From Alistipes provencensis (GTDB taxonomy: Bacteria; Bacteroidota; Bacteroidia; Bacteroidales; Rikenellaceae), in the NCBI RefSeq assembly GCF_900083545.1, contig NZ_LT559262.1, forward strand, positions 1,712,397 to 1,776,396: 64,000 nucleotides of DNA. Direction: 5' to 3'. A program made the translations under genes and the position numbers. Below, one piece after another: positions 9,587-17,982 of this stretch. The notes under the pieces were generated by a model. That model worked only from the letters and a program-made list of their open reading frames with translations. It ran no database searches and had not been told where the DNA came from. The stretch's first letter is position 1, and every line of letters begins with the position of its first letter.

Positions 9587-11890
9587 TTATTTCGTTGTTT
9601 TCGATTCGATGATAATGCCCATCAGCGCCGGACAGACGTCGCCCTCCGGACGCCGGAACCGGAGCCGGAGTGCCTGCGCCGTTACCGGCTCGGGGAAGGT
9701 CAGCGTGTTGACGGTCTGGTGGTTGCCTTCGACGCACGCCAGTTCGTGGCCCGCGTCGTCCGAGAGAACGTAGTCGCGGATGCAGCAGGGCATCACGGAG
9801 TCGTAGTGTCCCATCTGCACGTTTTCCATCGCGTGGTCGGCGTCGGTGTCGAAGAAGAGCCGGACCTGCGAAATGCTCTGGGGTTCATTCCAGACGATCT
9901 CCAGCTCGGGTGCGGCGTCGGCGGCATCGGCGGCCCAGCCATTGGGAGCGAGGTAGGGGCGGAAGTAGTTGTTCCGCAACTGCTCCGCGCCGAAGGCGGC
10001 GAGACCCGGGGTGAACCGCAGGGCGAGGTTCTTTCCTTCGGGACGGCGTTTCGGGCACCAGAATTCGAATGCGTCGACGCCGATGCCTTCGGGAGGCGTC
10101 TGACGGCCGAAGTTCGAGACGGCGGGGTTGATGTGGTTGAAGACCGATGTGAGGCCCGTTACGAAGCGTCCGCTTTGGGGCAGGCGCACCTTGTCGTTGG
10201 TCATGAAGCAGACGAAGACATAGCGCGCCGCGTCGTATTCGATGCCGAAGTCCAGCACGATATGGTTTTCTCCTTGGACGAGGGGTATGATCTCGACGGC
10301 GTCGGTGCGGTCGGGGGTGTAGTTCTCCCGGCGCAGGGAGCTGCGCAGTTCGACGCGGAGTTCGGTGGACTCGTCGGCTTCGGCGACGGTCTCGATGCGG
10401 GGCATGCGGCCGTTGACGGGCAGCAACTGGGCGGCCGGGTATTCGAGGCGGAACCATGTGCCGTCGTGCGGCAGTTTGTCCAGCCGGAGTTCGCTCGACA
10501 CACGCAGCGAAGCCTTCTCCAGCAGGTTTCTGCCGTCGGAGATGTCTAATCCGGGGATGAACTGCCCCCGTTTGACGAGCTCGGTCTGCAGGCGTGCGAT
10601 CTTTTCAGGATTTGCATAGTCGGCAGGCTTGCACCCCTCTTCGAGACAGAGCGCTGCGGCCATGCCGATCGCCTGCCCGCCGAGTGCCGCCGTGCACATG
10701 ACGCGGGTCGAACCGTTGGCTACATGGCTCGACGACATGATGCGGCCGCCGATGAAGAGGTTGTCCAGATCGGGAGTCACATAACAGCGGTAAGGTATCT
10801 GGTAGACGCCTTTGCTGTGCCACTGGTTGCAGCCGTTCTTGGGGCTGAAGACCCCGTCCGACGGATGCAGGTCGATGGACCAGCCTCCGTAAGCCACGGC
10901 GTCGTAGTGGGTGCGCTGTTCGATGATGTCCTGCTGGGTGATGGTGTAGAGCCCCGTGAAGCGGCGGCTTTCGCGCTTGCCCGGAAAGAGCCCCGCCCAC
11001 TCCAGCGTGAGGTTCTCGGCCTGCGGGAACTTGCCGGAATTCTTGATATAGTCCCAGACGCCGTAAACCACGCGCCAGAGTTCGAATTTGATCCGCTCGG
11101 TGTCGGTCACCGTGTCCAGACGGCCGCCGTACTCCAGCCACCAGTATTTACAGCCGTGCTGGGCGGCGTTGAAATAGTTGGGATTCTGTAACTTGGGGAT
11201 GTGGCGTTCCGCATCCTTGATGGCGAAATCCGGTGCCGTGTATTTCACCGGACGTCCCGTGTCCTTCATGTAGAAAAGGATGCTGTGGCCCAGCAGCTCG
11301 CCGTACTCCTGCTTGTCGGGGGCGAATCCTTCGCCGTACTCCTCCTTCTCCTCGGCGCCCATGCGGAACGATGCGCCGGCGAGGTAGCCCAGCGTGCCGT
11401 CGCCCGTGCAGTCGGCGAACAGGCGCCCTTCGAGCGTGTATTCGGTGCCGTTCTGAGGATTGATGGCCGTGAGGCGGTCGACCGTGCGGTCGTCGCTCTT
11501 CTCGACCTTGTAGACCACCGTGTTGAGCAGCAGCGTGATGTTGGGCTCGGCGAGCACTTTGTCCATCAGCACCATGTCGAACAGCACGGGATTGCCCTCC
11601 TTGTTGCGGAAGGTGTTCTCGACGAGGATTTCGTCCAGCACGCCGCCTTCGCGCGACCAGCGGTTGTTATTGCCCATGTGGGAGGTGGCGCCCAGCACCC
11701 ACAGGCGTACCTCGCTCGAGGCGTTGCCCCCGAGTACGGGCCGGTCCTGTACTAGGATGACCTTGACGCCGGCCCTCGCTGCGGTGATGGCACTGCATAC
11801 GCCCGTCATGCCTCCTCCGGCGATTATGTAGTCGGCCCGGAGCGGGATGTGGCGGAATGCCCTTTGTTTTTCGGAATTGCAGGTAAACAT
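9587..11890 (-). CDS. FAD-dependent oxidoreductase with C-terminal discoidin-like region
   Basis: A 767-residue protein with no signal peptide. Residues about 19-60 form an FAD Rossmann motif (IIAGGGMTGVCSA followed by the acidic end of the second strand and 'LGGNASSE'), matching the FAD-dependent oxidoreductase family PF12831. The second dinucleotide-domain motif 'LFADCTGDGTLGYLAGA' is also visible. Residues about 640-767 look like an F5/8-C (discoidin) beta-sandwich, unusual on an apparently cytoplasmic redox enzyme. It sits between a symporter (8 nt upstream) and susC, so it probably oxidises an imported sugar or derivative. The substrate is unknown. Fusion to a possible carbohydrate-binding domain supports a glycan role. 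Confidence 0.85.
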   Translation of the reverse strand: MFTCNSEKQRAFRHIPLRADYIIAGGGMTGVCSAITAARAGVKVILVQDRPVLGGNASSEVRLWVLGATSHMGNNNRWSREGGVLDEILVENTFRNKEGNPVLFDMVLMDKVLAEPNITLLLNTVVYKVEKSDDRTVDRLTAINPQNGTEYTLEGRLFADCTGDGTLGYLAGASFRMGAEEKEEYGEGFAPDKQEYGELLGHSILFYMKDTGRPVKYTAPDFAIKDAERHIPKLQNPNYFNAAQHGCKYWWLEYGGRLDTVTDTERIKFELWRVVYGVWDYIKNSGKFPQAENLTLEWAGLFPGKRESRRFTGLYTITQQDIIEQRTHYDAVAYGGWSIDLHPSDGVFSPKNGCNQWHSKGVYQIPYRCYVTPDLDNLFIGGRIMSSSHVANGSTRVMCTAALGGQAIGMAAALCLEEGCKPADYANPEKIARLQTELVKRGQFIPGLDISDGRNLLEKASLRVSSELRLDKLPHDGTWFRLEYPAAQLLPVNGRMPRIETVAEADESTELRVELRSSLRRENYTPDRTDAVEIIPLVQGENHIVLDFGIEYDAARYVFVCFMTNDKVRLPQSGRFVTGLTSVFNHINPAVSNFGRQTPPEGIGVDAFEFWCPKRRPEGKNLALRFTPGLAAFGAEQLRNNYFRPYLAPNGWAADAADAAPELEIVWNEPQSISQVRLFFDTDADHAMENVQMGHYDSVMPCCIRDYVLSDDAGHELACVEGNHQTVNTLTFPEPVTAQALRLRFRRPEGDVCPALMGIIIESKTTK

Positions 11891-11897
11891 AGTTGGA

Positions 11898-13535
11898 TCA
11901 GGATTTCTTTTTGCTGTATGAATAAGCTGTGATGCCGATCGCCAGCAGCAGCAGTCCCATGCCCAGCGGGATCATCTTGTGTTCGTCGGCCAGAGCGCCC
12001 AGCACGGCGATGAACAGTCCGGCGAGGATGGCGCCGATGCCGATGACCATCACGCTGAAACGGTTGTTCGCGGCTCCCTCTTCCTCGACGGCTGCGGCGG
12101 GAGCTTTCTCGATCATCGGGACCAGCTCGCCGGGACGGCATACGCGGTGGTAGATTTCATAACCCGTCAGCAGCAATGCCGGAACCAGTACGCCCACGAG
12201 CATCTCTTCGGCGCGGTCGAGCGAGAAGCCCATGATCGGTGTGACGAACTTGAACAGCGCGTTGATCGCAAGGCTCACGACGGTCGTCGTGAGGATGACC
12301 CGCCCGTTGAGGTTGCGCGAGAAGAGCGACCAGATGAGCGGCAGGTAGAGCGGTACGCCCGTGAGGGCCGCGACGCTGATGACCACGTTCACGATGCCGC
12401 CCATCAGCGGGATCAGCAGGGCCACGACGATGGCCAGCACGCCGAATCCGATGGTGGACCAGCGGGCGATCCGCATCAGACCCTTTTCTGAGGTGGAGGG
12501 GGAGAGTCGTTTGAAAATATCGTTGGTGAAGACACCCGCCGAGATATTGAGCGTGGCGTTGAGCGAGCTGGCCGTGGCGAAGATCATGCCGCCGAGCATC
12601 AGGCCCAGCAGACCCGAGGGCATAGCCTCCTTGCACATCAGCAGGTAGGCGTTCTCGGCTTCCAGCCCTTCGAGGCCGGGGTTGTAGACCCGGTAGATCA
12701 TCGGCGGCAGCATCCAGAGGATGGGGCTGACGAGGTAGAGCACGCCGAACAGCCATCCCACCTTGCGGGCGTTTTGGGGCGTGCTGACGCTGGTGTAGCG
12801 CTGTACATAGGCCCAGTTGCCGCCCAGAAAAAAGAGGTTGTAGAACATGAAGGCGATGATGAATACCCATGTATAGTCGCCCGATACGGTCTGGAAAAAT
12901 CCCTCCGGGACCTTTGCGAGGAAAGCCTCGGTTCCGCCGACCTTCATCAGCGAAAGCGGAATGACGATGATGACGGCGGCGAACAGGATCAGGAACTGCA
13001 ATACGTCGGTCACCACCACGGCGCGCAGACCGCCGATCGTGACGTAGAGGATGCTGAAAGCCCCCAGCAGCAGGATGCTCGTGTTGAGCGGAATGTCGGC
13101 CGTGACCTCGATGATCTTGGCGATGGGGTAGAGGAAGGCGCCTGTGGTGAAGAGCGAGATGAAGAGGAACAGGTAGGTGTACATCTTCTGCGTTGACACG
13201 CCGAAGCGGCGGGTGATGTATTCGGCGGCCGTGAGACAGCCCGTGCGGTTCCAGCGCGGGGCGATGAAGAATCCGACGGCGAGGCCCGCGGCGGCCATCG
13301 TGAGCTGGATGGTCACCGACACCCATCCGTGGGAATAGGCGATCGAGCCCCACACGACGAACGTGCCGGCCGAGAAGAAGCCCATGAACAGCGAGAGCCC
13401 GCTGATCCACCAAGGAACGTTACCCCCCCCCGCGAAAAAGCTCTTCATATTTTTACCCGTAGAGGAAAAGGAGACGCCGGCGAGCATCACGCCCGCGGCA
13501 AACAGCAGAATGGTTACATAATCTAAGGTGCCCAT
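11898..13535 (-). CDS. sodium:solute symporter (SSS family)
   Basis: A 545-residue inner-membrane protein with about 13-14 hydrophobic helices and the SSS signature region 'FFAGGGNVPWWISGLSLFMG' followed by 'AAEYITRRFGV'. Family members couple Na+ entry to uptake of sugars, sialic acid, inositol and similar solutes. It is the first gene of the minus operon that diverges from the LacI regulator, suggesting inner-membrane import of the monomer released by this locus. The FFAGGGN motif is encoded by a run of nine G (minus strand, 13423-13431), so a one-base slip would truncate the protein near residue 37. ATG 13535 fits the first helix. Confidence 0.92.
   Translation of the reverse strand: MGTLDYVTILLFAAGVMLAGVSFSSTGKNMKSFFAGGGNVPWWISGLSLFMGFFSAGTFVVWGSIAYSHGWVSVTIQLTMAAAGLAVGFFIAPRWNRTGCLTAAEYITRRFGVSTQKMYTYLFLFISLFTTGAFLYPIAKIIEVTADIPLNTSILLLGAFSILYVTIGGLRAVVVTDVLQFLILFAAVIIVIPLSLMKVGGTEAFLAKVPEGFFQTVSGDYTWVFIIAFMFYNLFFLGGNWAYVQRYTSVSTPQNARKVGWLFGVLYLVSPILWMLPPMIYRVYNPGLEGLEAENAYLLMCKEAMPSGLLGLMLGGMIFATASSLNATLNISAGVFTNDIFKRLSPSTSEKGLMRIARWSTIGFGVLAIVVALLIPLMGGIVNVVISVAALTGVPLYLPLIWSLFSRNLNGRVILTTTVVSLAINALFKFVTPIMGFSLDRAEEMLVGVLVPALLLTGYEIYHRVCRPGELVPMIEKAPAAAVEEEGAANNRFSVMVIGIGAILAGLFIAVLGALADEHKMIPLGMGLLLLAIGITAYSYSKKKS
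13423..13431 (-). repeat. G9 homopolymer within symporter gene
   Basis: Nine consecutive C on the plus strand (G on the coding strand) encode the glycines of FFAGGGN near residue 37. Tracts of this length can slip during replication and would shift the frame early in the gene. Confidence 0.9.
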
Positions 13536-13576
13536 GGATCGGTTCTCATTTAGGTCGTTTTCGGGTTAGCCCAGAA

Positions 13577-13584
13577 CAAATATA
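13577..13584 (-). promoter_or_regulatory. -7 element of the symporter operon promoter
   Basis: Minus-strand TATATTTG matches the Bacteroidota -7 consensus TAnnTTTG, 42 nt before the symporter ATG. No clear -33 TTTG is seen, which would fit a promoter that needs an activator. The following bases (TT then CTG) resemble the copy upstream of 15024. Confidence 0.65.
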
Positions 13585-13630
13585 TCCCATTCGGGCGGTT
13601 TCCGCCCCAGCCGGGGTTCATAAAATCGTC

Positions 13631-13685
13631 GGGAACGTTTTCGGGAACGCTCCCATTTTATGCAACCGCTCCCATAGCCGCTCCC
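13631..13685. promoter_or_regulatory. cluster of GGGAACG operator half-sites (left module)
   Basis: GGGAACG occurs at 13631-13637 and 13643-13649 (12 bp period). The second is followed by CTCCC, giving GGGAACGCTCCC, a near palindrome with a central CG as in LacI-family operators. Two related CCGCTCCC copies follow at 13666 and 13678. The cluster lies between the divergent lacI-type gene and the symporter. Its proximal edge is 46 nt from the -7 box at 13577-13584. Confidence 0.6.
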
Positions 13686-13731
13686 ACGGGTTCGCCCGGT
13701 CTGTGGAAATGCGGAATTACCGGGCATGAAA

Positions 13732-13761
13732 TTTGATTTTTGATATAAAACTGTGTATCTT
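13732..13761 (+). promoter_or_regulatory. promoter of the LacI-type regulator
   Basis: TTTG at 13732-13735 is separated by 20 nt from TATCTTGC (13756), a one-mismatch -7 element. This is the spacing expected for the Bacteroidota -33/-7 pair. Transcription would begin about 15 nt before ATG 13783, so the leader is short. Confidence 0.5.
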
Positions 13762-13782
13762 GCTTCAAATTTTTTCTTACCC

Positions 13783-14832
13783 ATGGCACAAAATACCACG
13801 ATAAAAGACATCGCACGGGCGCTCGGAATCTCCAAGTCCACCGTGTCGCGTGCACTTGCCGACCGTTTCGATGTCAAGCCCGAGACCAAGAAGGCGGTGA
13901 TGGAGATGGCCGAGAAGATGCACTACAGGCCCAACCCGTTCGCCCAGAACCTGATCAAGCGGCGCACGAAGATCATCGGCGTCGTGGTCCCGGAGTTTAT
14001 CAACTCGTTTTTTGCCCGGATCATCATCCAGATACAACAGGTCTTCGAACGCGAAGGCTTTCATGTACTTATCACCCAGTGCAACGAATCGGCCGAGGCC
14101 GAACGGCGTAACCTGCAACTGCTGGAGGAGAGCATGGTCGAGGGTATCCTGATCTCCGTCACCGAGAAGGGACGCAATACCGATTATTATAAGGAGTTGA
14201 TCGACAGCGGCATTCCGCTGGTCTTTTTCAACCGCGCCACCAACGACGTTGCGGCCAGCCGCGTCGTTATCGACGACTACAAATGGGCGTTCTTTGCCGT
14301 AGAGCACCTGATAAACATCCGCCGCGAGATGGGCCAGCCGATGCCGCGCATCATGCATTTTCAGGGACCCTCGGAGATCGACCTTTCGGGACTGCGCTAC
14401 CGGGGTTATGCCGATGCCCTGCGCAAGCACGGCCTTCCGGTCGATTCGTCGCTGGTGGTCCGCTGTGAATCCATCACCCGGGAGGAGGGTTTCCGGATGA
14501 TGAACCGCTGCATCGTGCAGGGAGTGGTTCCCGACGCCCTGTTCGGGTTCAACGACCAGTTGGCTATCGGGGCCATGAAGGCGCTCAAGCGCAAGGGTTT
14601 CCGCATTCCGCAGGAGGTCTCGGTGATGGGTTTCACCGAATCGCAGTCGGCGCTGGTCACCGAACCCATGCTGAGTTCCGTGGCGCAGCCGCTGGACAGG
14701 ATGGGAGAGACCGCGGCTCGGCTCCTGTTGGAGAAGATCCAAGACCCTGCGTCGGAAAACCGCACCGTCGTGCTCGAGGGATTGCTCAACGTTCGGGGTT
14801 CGAGCGATCCCAAGATGCTCGACGGCGAGTAG
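13783..14832 (+). CDS. LacI-family transcriptional regulator
   Basis: ATG 13783 (MAQNTTIKDIARALG) is preferred over the in-frame GTG 13753 because the DNA-binding helix-turn-helix then starts at the usual position: 'IKDIARALGISKSTVSRAL' at residues 6-25, followed by the hinge 'MHYRPNPFAQNLIKRRT'. Residues about 60-335 form the periplasmic-binding-protein-like effector domain ('IGVVVPEFINSFFARII', 'DALFGFNDQLAIGAMKAL', 'VSVMGFTE'). The 349-residue length is normal. It diverges from the symporter/susCD operon and is flanked on both sides by GGGAACG-type operator clusters, so it probably controls its own gene, the minus operon and the lipoprotein downstream. Confidence 0.93.
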   Translation: MAQNTTIKDIARALGISKSTVSRALADRFDVKPETKKAVMEMAEKMHYRPNPFAQNLIKRRTKIIGVVVPEFINSFFARIIIQIQQVFEREGFHVLITQCNESAEAERRNLQLLEESMVEGILISVTEKGRNTDYYKELIDSGIPLVFFNRATNDVAASRVVIDDYKWAFFAVEHLINIRREMGQPMPRIMHFQGPSEIDLSGLRYRGYADALRKHGLPVDSSLVVRCESITREEGFRMMNRCIVQGVVPDALFGFNDQLAIGAMKALKRKGFRIPQEVSVMGFTESQSALVTEPMLSSVAQPLDRMGETAARLLLEKIQDPASENRTVVLEGLLNVRGSSDPKMLDGE

Positions 14833-14869
14833 TTCCGCCTCTTCTTCCATTCCCGCAGCGCTCCTTTTC

Positions 14870-14912
14870 GGGAACGATTCCGAAAGATTAAACCGTTCCC
14901 GAAACCGTTCCC
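14870..14912. promoter_or_regulatory. cluster of GGGAACG/CGTTCCC operator half-sites (right module)
   Basis: GGGAACGATTCC (14870-14881) is a near palindrome with a central CG, and CGTTCCC follows at 14894-14900 and 14906-14912 with 12 bp periodicity. The last two read CGTTCCCGAAACCGTTCCC, one mismatch from the left module read on the minus strand. The proximal edge is 46 nt from the -7 box at 14959, the same distance as in the left module. Confidence 0.6.
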
Positions 14913-14958
14913 GCTGATTTATTGCCGCCGTCGGCCCCCGAAAAAGGTTTATTCCGAA

Positions 14959-14966
14959 TATATTTG
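14959..14966 (+). promoter_or_regulatory. -7 element upstream of the Big2/FISUMP lipoprotein
   Basis: TATATTTG matches TAnnTTTG and is followed by TTTCTG, resembling the symporter promoter. No convincing -33 TTTG is visible. The leader to ATG 15024 would be about 50 nt. Confidence 0.6.
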
Positions 14967-15023
14967 TTTCTGCAAGGCTCTTGCAGGGCCTTCCGATCGG
15001 AATATTAACCTAAACCAACCGAT

Positions 15024-16457
15024 ATGAAAAGATTTTTCTGTCTATTCACGGCTTTGACGGCGGTCTTGTCGCTCTCATCCTGTATGGAGAAGGAGGATAC
15101 GCCCCCGCATTTCGTACATGTGGAGAGCGTAAGTTTCGACGTTCCGACACTCAGCCTTCCCGAAACCAAAACGTACAGCCTGCAAATTATCTTTACCCCC
15201 GAAGACTGCGGCAACAAGAAAATCACTTGGTACAACACCAATCCCGAGGTTGCGACGGTCAGCGCCGAAGGTGTCATCACGGCCAAGGCCGAGGGTGTGA
15301 CCACCATCGGCATCCAGACCAGCGACATGCGCCGCACGGCGGAGGTGGAGGTGACGGTCACGCCGTTCATCGCCGATGTTCCGATCACTTCGATCACCCT
15401 CAGCACGATTTCCCACAATTTCCTCGTGACCGATGATCCGCTCACCGTGACTGCGACCGTTACGCCCGAGAATCCGTCGATCCCGACGCTTGAGTGGATT
15501 TCGTCCGACGAAGGGGTGGCCCGTGTGTCGCAGGAAGGTGTCGTTACGCCTGTCGGACACGGCCGCGCCACCATTACGGCCAAGGCCAACGACGGCAGCA
15601 AGCAGAAAGCCGAGTGTAAGGTGACGGTCTCCGGTGTCAAGGACCGTAACTATGACGGTACGGATGCATACTATAAACTGATCTATTACCCCGTGAATAT
15701 CGAGGTGACGCTTTCCGATGGTACGAAGGCCACGCAGACATGGCTCGACCGTAATCTGGGAGCCAAGAAGGTTGCCGAATCAAAAGGCGATTACGAGGCT
15801 TACGGTTCGCTGTTCCAGTGGTCGCGCAAGGCCGACGGACATGAACAGACTACATGGTCTGATGCTACTACGGGGGTATTGGCGAATGGTATTACTTCGA
15901 TTAATGAACGTGTCCCTGATCGGGCGAATGCCGGCCATAATAAATTTATTCCGACGAATGCAGAACCCAATGACTGGGCTTCACAGTCTTCGACGCAGGA
16001 AACGGGCCTTTGGGGCGGAAAATACACCGACTATGAATGGCACGCGCCTTTGGCCGATGAAACGAACATCAACAATCCCTGTCCGGAGGGTTATCGGGTA
16101 CCGACTGTCAACGAATTCTTGTCCATGGCCGGAGCGATCCTGAATACGACGTTGAGCTATAATAAGAAATATTCGATCAGCGATCCGAACACCGTATTCG
16201 CAGAATCCGATTTGCACTTGCCTTCATCCGGCGATATGCTTTACTCGTCATCGTCAGCAAATACGGAAAACGGAAATTCGCGAGGTGTTTATTGGACGAA
16301 TTCCTCCGCTGCGAAAAAAGGCGATAACTACAATAATGCGAACCGTTTGCTTTTCATGAGCGGACAGGTGATCGTGAATCCTTACCAGCGTACCAACGCG
16401 TACAGTATCCGTTGTATCCGCGATACGCCCCTTGAAACGACCTCTCTGGAGGATTGA
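15024..16457 (+). CDS. surface lipoprotein with two Big2 Ig-like repeats and a FISUMP C-terminal domain
   Basis: The 477-residue protein starts with a lipoprotein signal (LSLSSCMEKED). Residues about 33-110 and 115-205 are two bacterial Ig-like (Big2) repeats, each with the 'W.....VATVS.EGVITAKAEG' pattern. Residues about 220-470 match the Fibrobacter succinogenes major paralogous (FISUMP) domain: 'TWLDRNLGAKK', 'GSLFQWSRKADG', 'GYRVPTVNEF', 'VYWTNSS' and terminal 'AYSIRCIRD'. These domains are common on Bacteroidota surface proteins; their ligand is unknown. It follows the LacI gene and shares the operator-promoter module of the symporter operon, so it probably belongs to the same regulon as a glycan-binding accessory protein. 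Confidence 0.85.
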   Translation: MKRFFCLFTALTAVLSLSSCMEKEDTPPHFVHVESVSFDVPTLSLPETKTYSLQIIFTPEDCGNKKITWYNTNPEVATVSAEGVITAKAEGVTTIGIQTSDMRRTAEVEVTVTPFIADVPITSITLSTISHNFLVTDDPLTVTATVTPENPSIPTLEWISSDEGVARVSQEGVVTPVGHGRATITAKANDGSKQKAECKVTVSGVKDRNYDGTDAYYKLIYYPVNIEVTLSDGTKATQTWLDRNLGAKKVAESKGDYEAYGSLFQWSRKADGHEQTTWSDATTGVLANGITSINERVPDRANAGHNKFIPTNAEPNDWASQSSTQETGLWGGKYTDYEWHAPLADETNINNPCPEGYRVPTVNEFLSMAGAILNTTLSYNKKYSISDPNTVFAESDLHLPSSGDMLYSSSSANTENGNSRGVYWTNSSAAKKGDNYNNANRLLFMSGQVIVNPYQRTNAYSIRCIRDTPLETTSLED

Positions 16458-16497
16458 CCTTAAAATAAACACCTAACGGAATAGCAAATTTGAGTAA

Positions 16498-16545
16498 AGC
16501 GTAGCGAACAGACTGAAAAAGCGTTCGTTACGCTATATTTTTCTC
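16498..16545 (+). terminator. intrinsic terminator-like hairpin
   Basis: AGCGTAGCGAAC (16498-16509) pairs with GTTCGTTACGCT (16523-16534) with one G-U, followed by a T-rich run (TATATTTTTC). It would end transcripts from 15024-16457, or insulate the left end of the element. Confidence 0.65.
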
Positions 16546-16622
16546 TTGTTCAAAAGCCAAGAAGAGACAGAATATGGACAAACGCAGCAAAAGTTCAGTT
16601 ACTTTATCATTACCCGTGCGAT

Positions 16623-16657
16623 GATGCAAATTTCTTGCGAAACCTAAATTTTGCATC
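16623..16657. repeat. inverted repeat upstream of the integrase
   Basis: GATGCAAA (16623-16630) and TTTGCATC (16650-16657) are perfect inverted copies 19 nt apart. The position, about 70-105 bp before int, suits an integrase arm site or an excision-factor site, but no direct evidence exists. Confidence 0.35.
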
Positions 16658-16686
16658 GTTTGGCGTTATGTGTCGTATCTGTCGGT

Positions 16687-16728
16687 AACTCACTATGAAT
16701 TAATTTTGTAACCAAAAAAAAGTGAGTT
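16687..16728 (+). promoter_or_regulatory. integrase promoter inside an inverted repeat
   Basis: AACTCAC (16687-16693) and GTGAGTT (16722-16728) are perfect inverted repeats. They enclose TAATTTTG (about 16700-16707), a match to the -7 consensus TAnnTTTG, and the right arm abuts the int ATG at 16729. This looks like an operator that can block the promoter or form a hairpin over the ribosome binding site. Confidence 0.5.
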
Positions 16729-17964
16729 ATGAGAAGTACATTTAAGGTATTGTTCTACGTGAAGAAAGGCAGTGAGAAACCCAACGGCAACCTGCCTTTG
16801 ATGTGTCGCATTACGGTGGACGGAGAGATTAAGCAGTTCAGTTGCAAGATGGATGTTCCCTTGCGCCTGTGGGACGTGAAGAACAACCGTGCTTCGGGTA
16901 AGAGTGCCGAAGCGCAAAGAATCAACCGTGCCGTTGACAAAATCAGAGTGGAGATAAACCGCCGTTATCAAGAGTTGATGCAGACGGACGGTTATGTCAC
17001 TGCTGCCAAGTTGAAAGATGCCTATCTCGGCATCGGTATCAAACAGGAAACCTTGCTAAAACTGTTTGAACAACACAACAGCGAATTTGCCAAGAAAGTG
17101 GGACACAGCAGGGCAAAAGGAACATTCCGACGTTATGTTACCGTCTGCAAGCACATCCGTGAGTTCCTACCCCATACCTACAAGCGTGAAGATATTCCGT
17201 TAAAAGAGTTGAACCTCTCGTTCATCAACGACTTCGAGTATTTCCTGCGTACTGAGAAAAAATGCCGCACCAATACCATTTGGGGCTACATGATTGTGCT
17301 GAAACACATTATTTCCATAGCGAGGAATGACGGTCGTCTGCCGTTCAATCCCTTTGCAGGGTACATCAACTCTCCCGAAAGCGTGGACAGAGGGTATATT
17401 ACGAGAGAGGAGATACACACAATGATGAACACCGATATGCCCGACAAGACACACGAGCTTGTCAGGGATTTATTTCTGTTCTCCACCTTTACAGGTTTGG
17501 CATATTCCGATGTCAAGAACCTTACGGAAGACAACCTGCAAACATTCTTTGACGGAAATCTGTGGATTATCACCCGAAGAAAGAAAACTAACACGGAATC
17601 CAATATCCGATTGTTGGATGTTCCCCGAAAGATAATAGAGAAGTACAGGGGTATGACAAGAGATAATAAAGTATTCCCCATGCCGAGTAACACGACTTGC
17701 AACAAGAAGCTGAAAGCCATTGCCAAGTTGTGCGGTATAAAAGTCCACTTGACCTATCATGTAGCAAGACATTCGGCAGCGACCACTGTGCTGTTATCCA
17801 ACGGAGTACCCATTGAAACCGTCAGCCGACTTTTGGGACATACCAACATAAAAACGACCCAAATTTACGCAAAAATCACAGCCCAAAAGATTAGTCAGGA
17901 TATGGAAACATTGTCGCACAAACTGGAGGATATGGAAAAGAACATTTGCAATGCCATTCAGTAA
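16729..17964 (+). CDS. int: tyrosine recombinase/integrase of the IntDOT type
   Basis: A 411-residue integrase, the same length as IntDOT of CTnDOT as I recall it. The N-terminal arm-binding domain ('MRSTFKVLFYVKKG', residues 1-90) is followed by a SAM-like core-binding domain (about 105-205) and a catalytic domain. Catalytic residues are H344-x-x-R347, H371 (LLGHTN) and the nucleophile Y380. The usual first arginine of tyrosine recombinases (TGLR) is replaced by Ala258 in 'FTGLAYSD'; IntDOT also lacks this arginine, so the change is family-typical and not damage. It integrates and excises the element. A perfect inverted repeat spans its promoter. orf2 follows after 18 nt. Confidence 0.93.
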   Translation: MRSTFKVLFYVKKGSEKPNGNLPLMCRITVDGEIKQFSCKMDVPLRLWDVKNNRASGKSAEAQRINRAVDKIRVEINRRYQELMQTDGYVTAAKLKDAYLGIGIKQETLLKLFEQHNSEFAKKVGHSRAKGTFRRYVTVCKHIREFLPHTYKREDIPLKELNLSFINDFEYFLRTEKKCRTNTIWGYMIVLKHIISIARNDGRLPFNPFAGYINSPESVDRGYITREEIHTMMNTDMPDKTHELVRDLFLFSTFTGLAYSDVKNLTEDNLQTFFDGNLWIITRRKKTNTESNIRLLDVPRKIIEKYRGMTRDNKVFPMPSNTTCNKKLKAIAKLCGIKVHLTYHVARHSAATTVLLSNGVPIETVSRLLGHTNIKTTQIYAKITAQKISQDMETLSHKLEDMEKNICNAIQ

Positions 17965-17982
17965 CCCTTAAATCAAACGATA

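Noticed and set aside
17512..17525. Loss of the first catalytic arginine in the integrase as a sign of inactivity
   Set aside because: The IntDOT family naturally lacks this arginine, and the other catalytic residues are intact.
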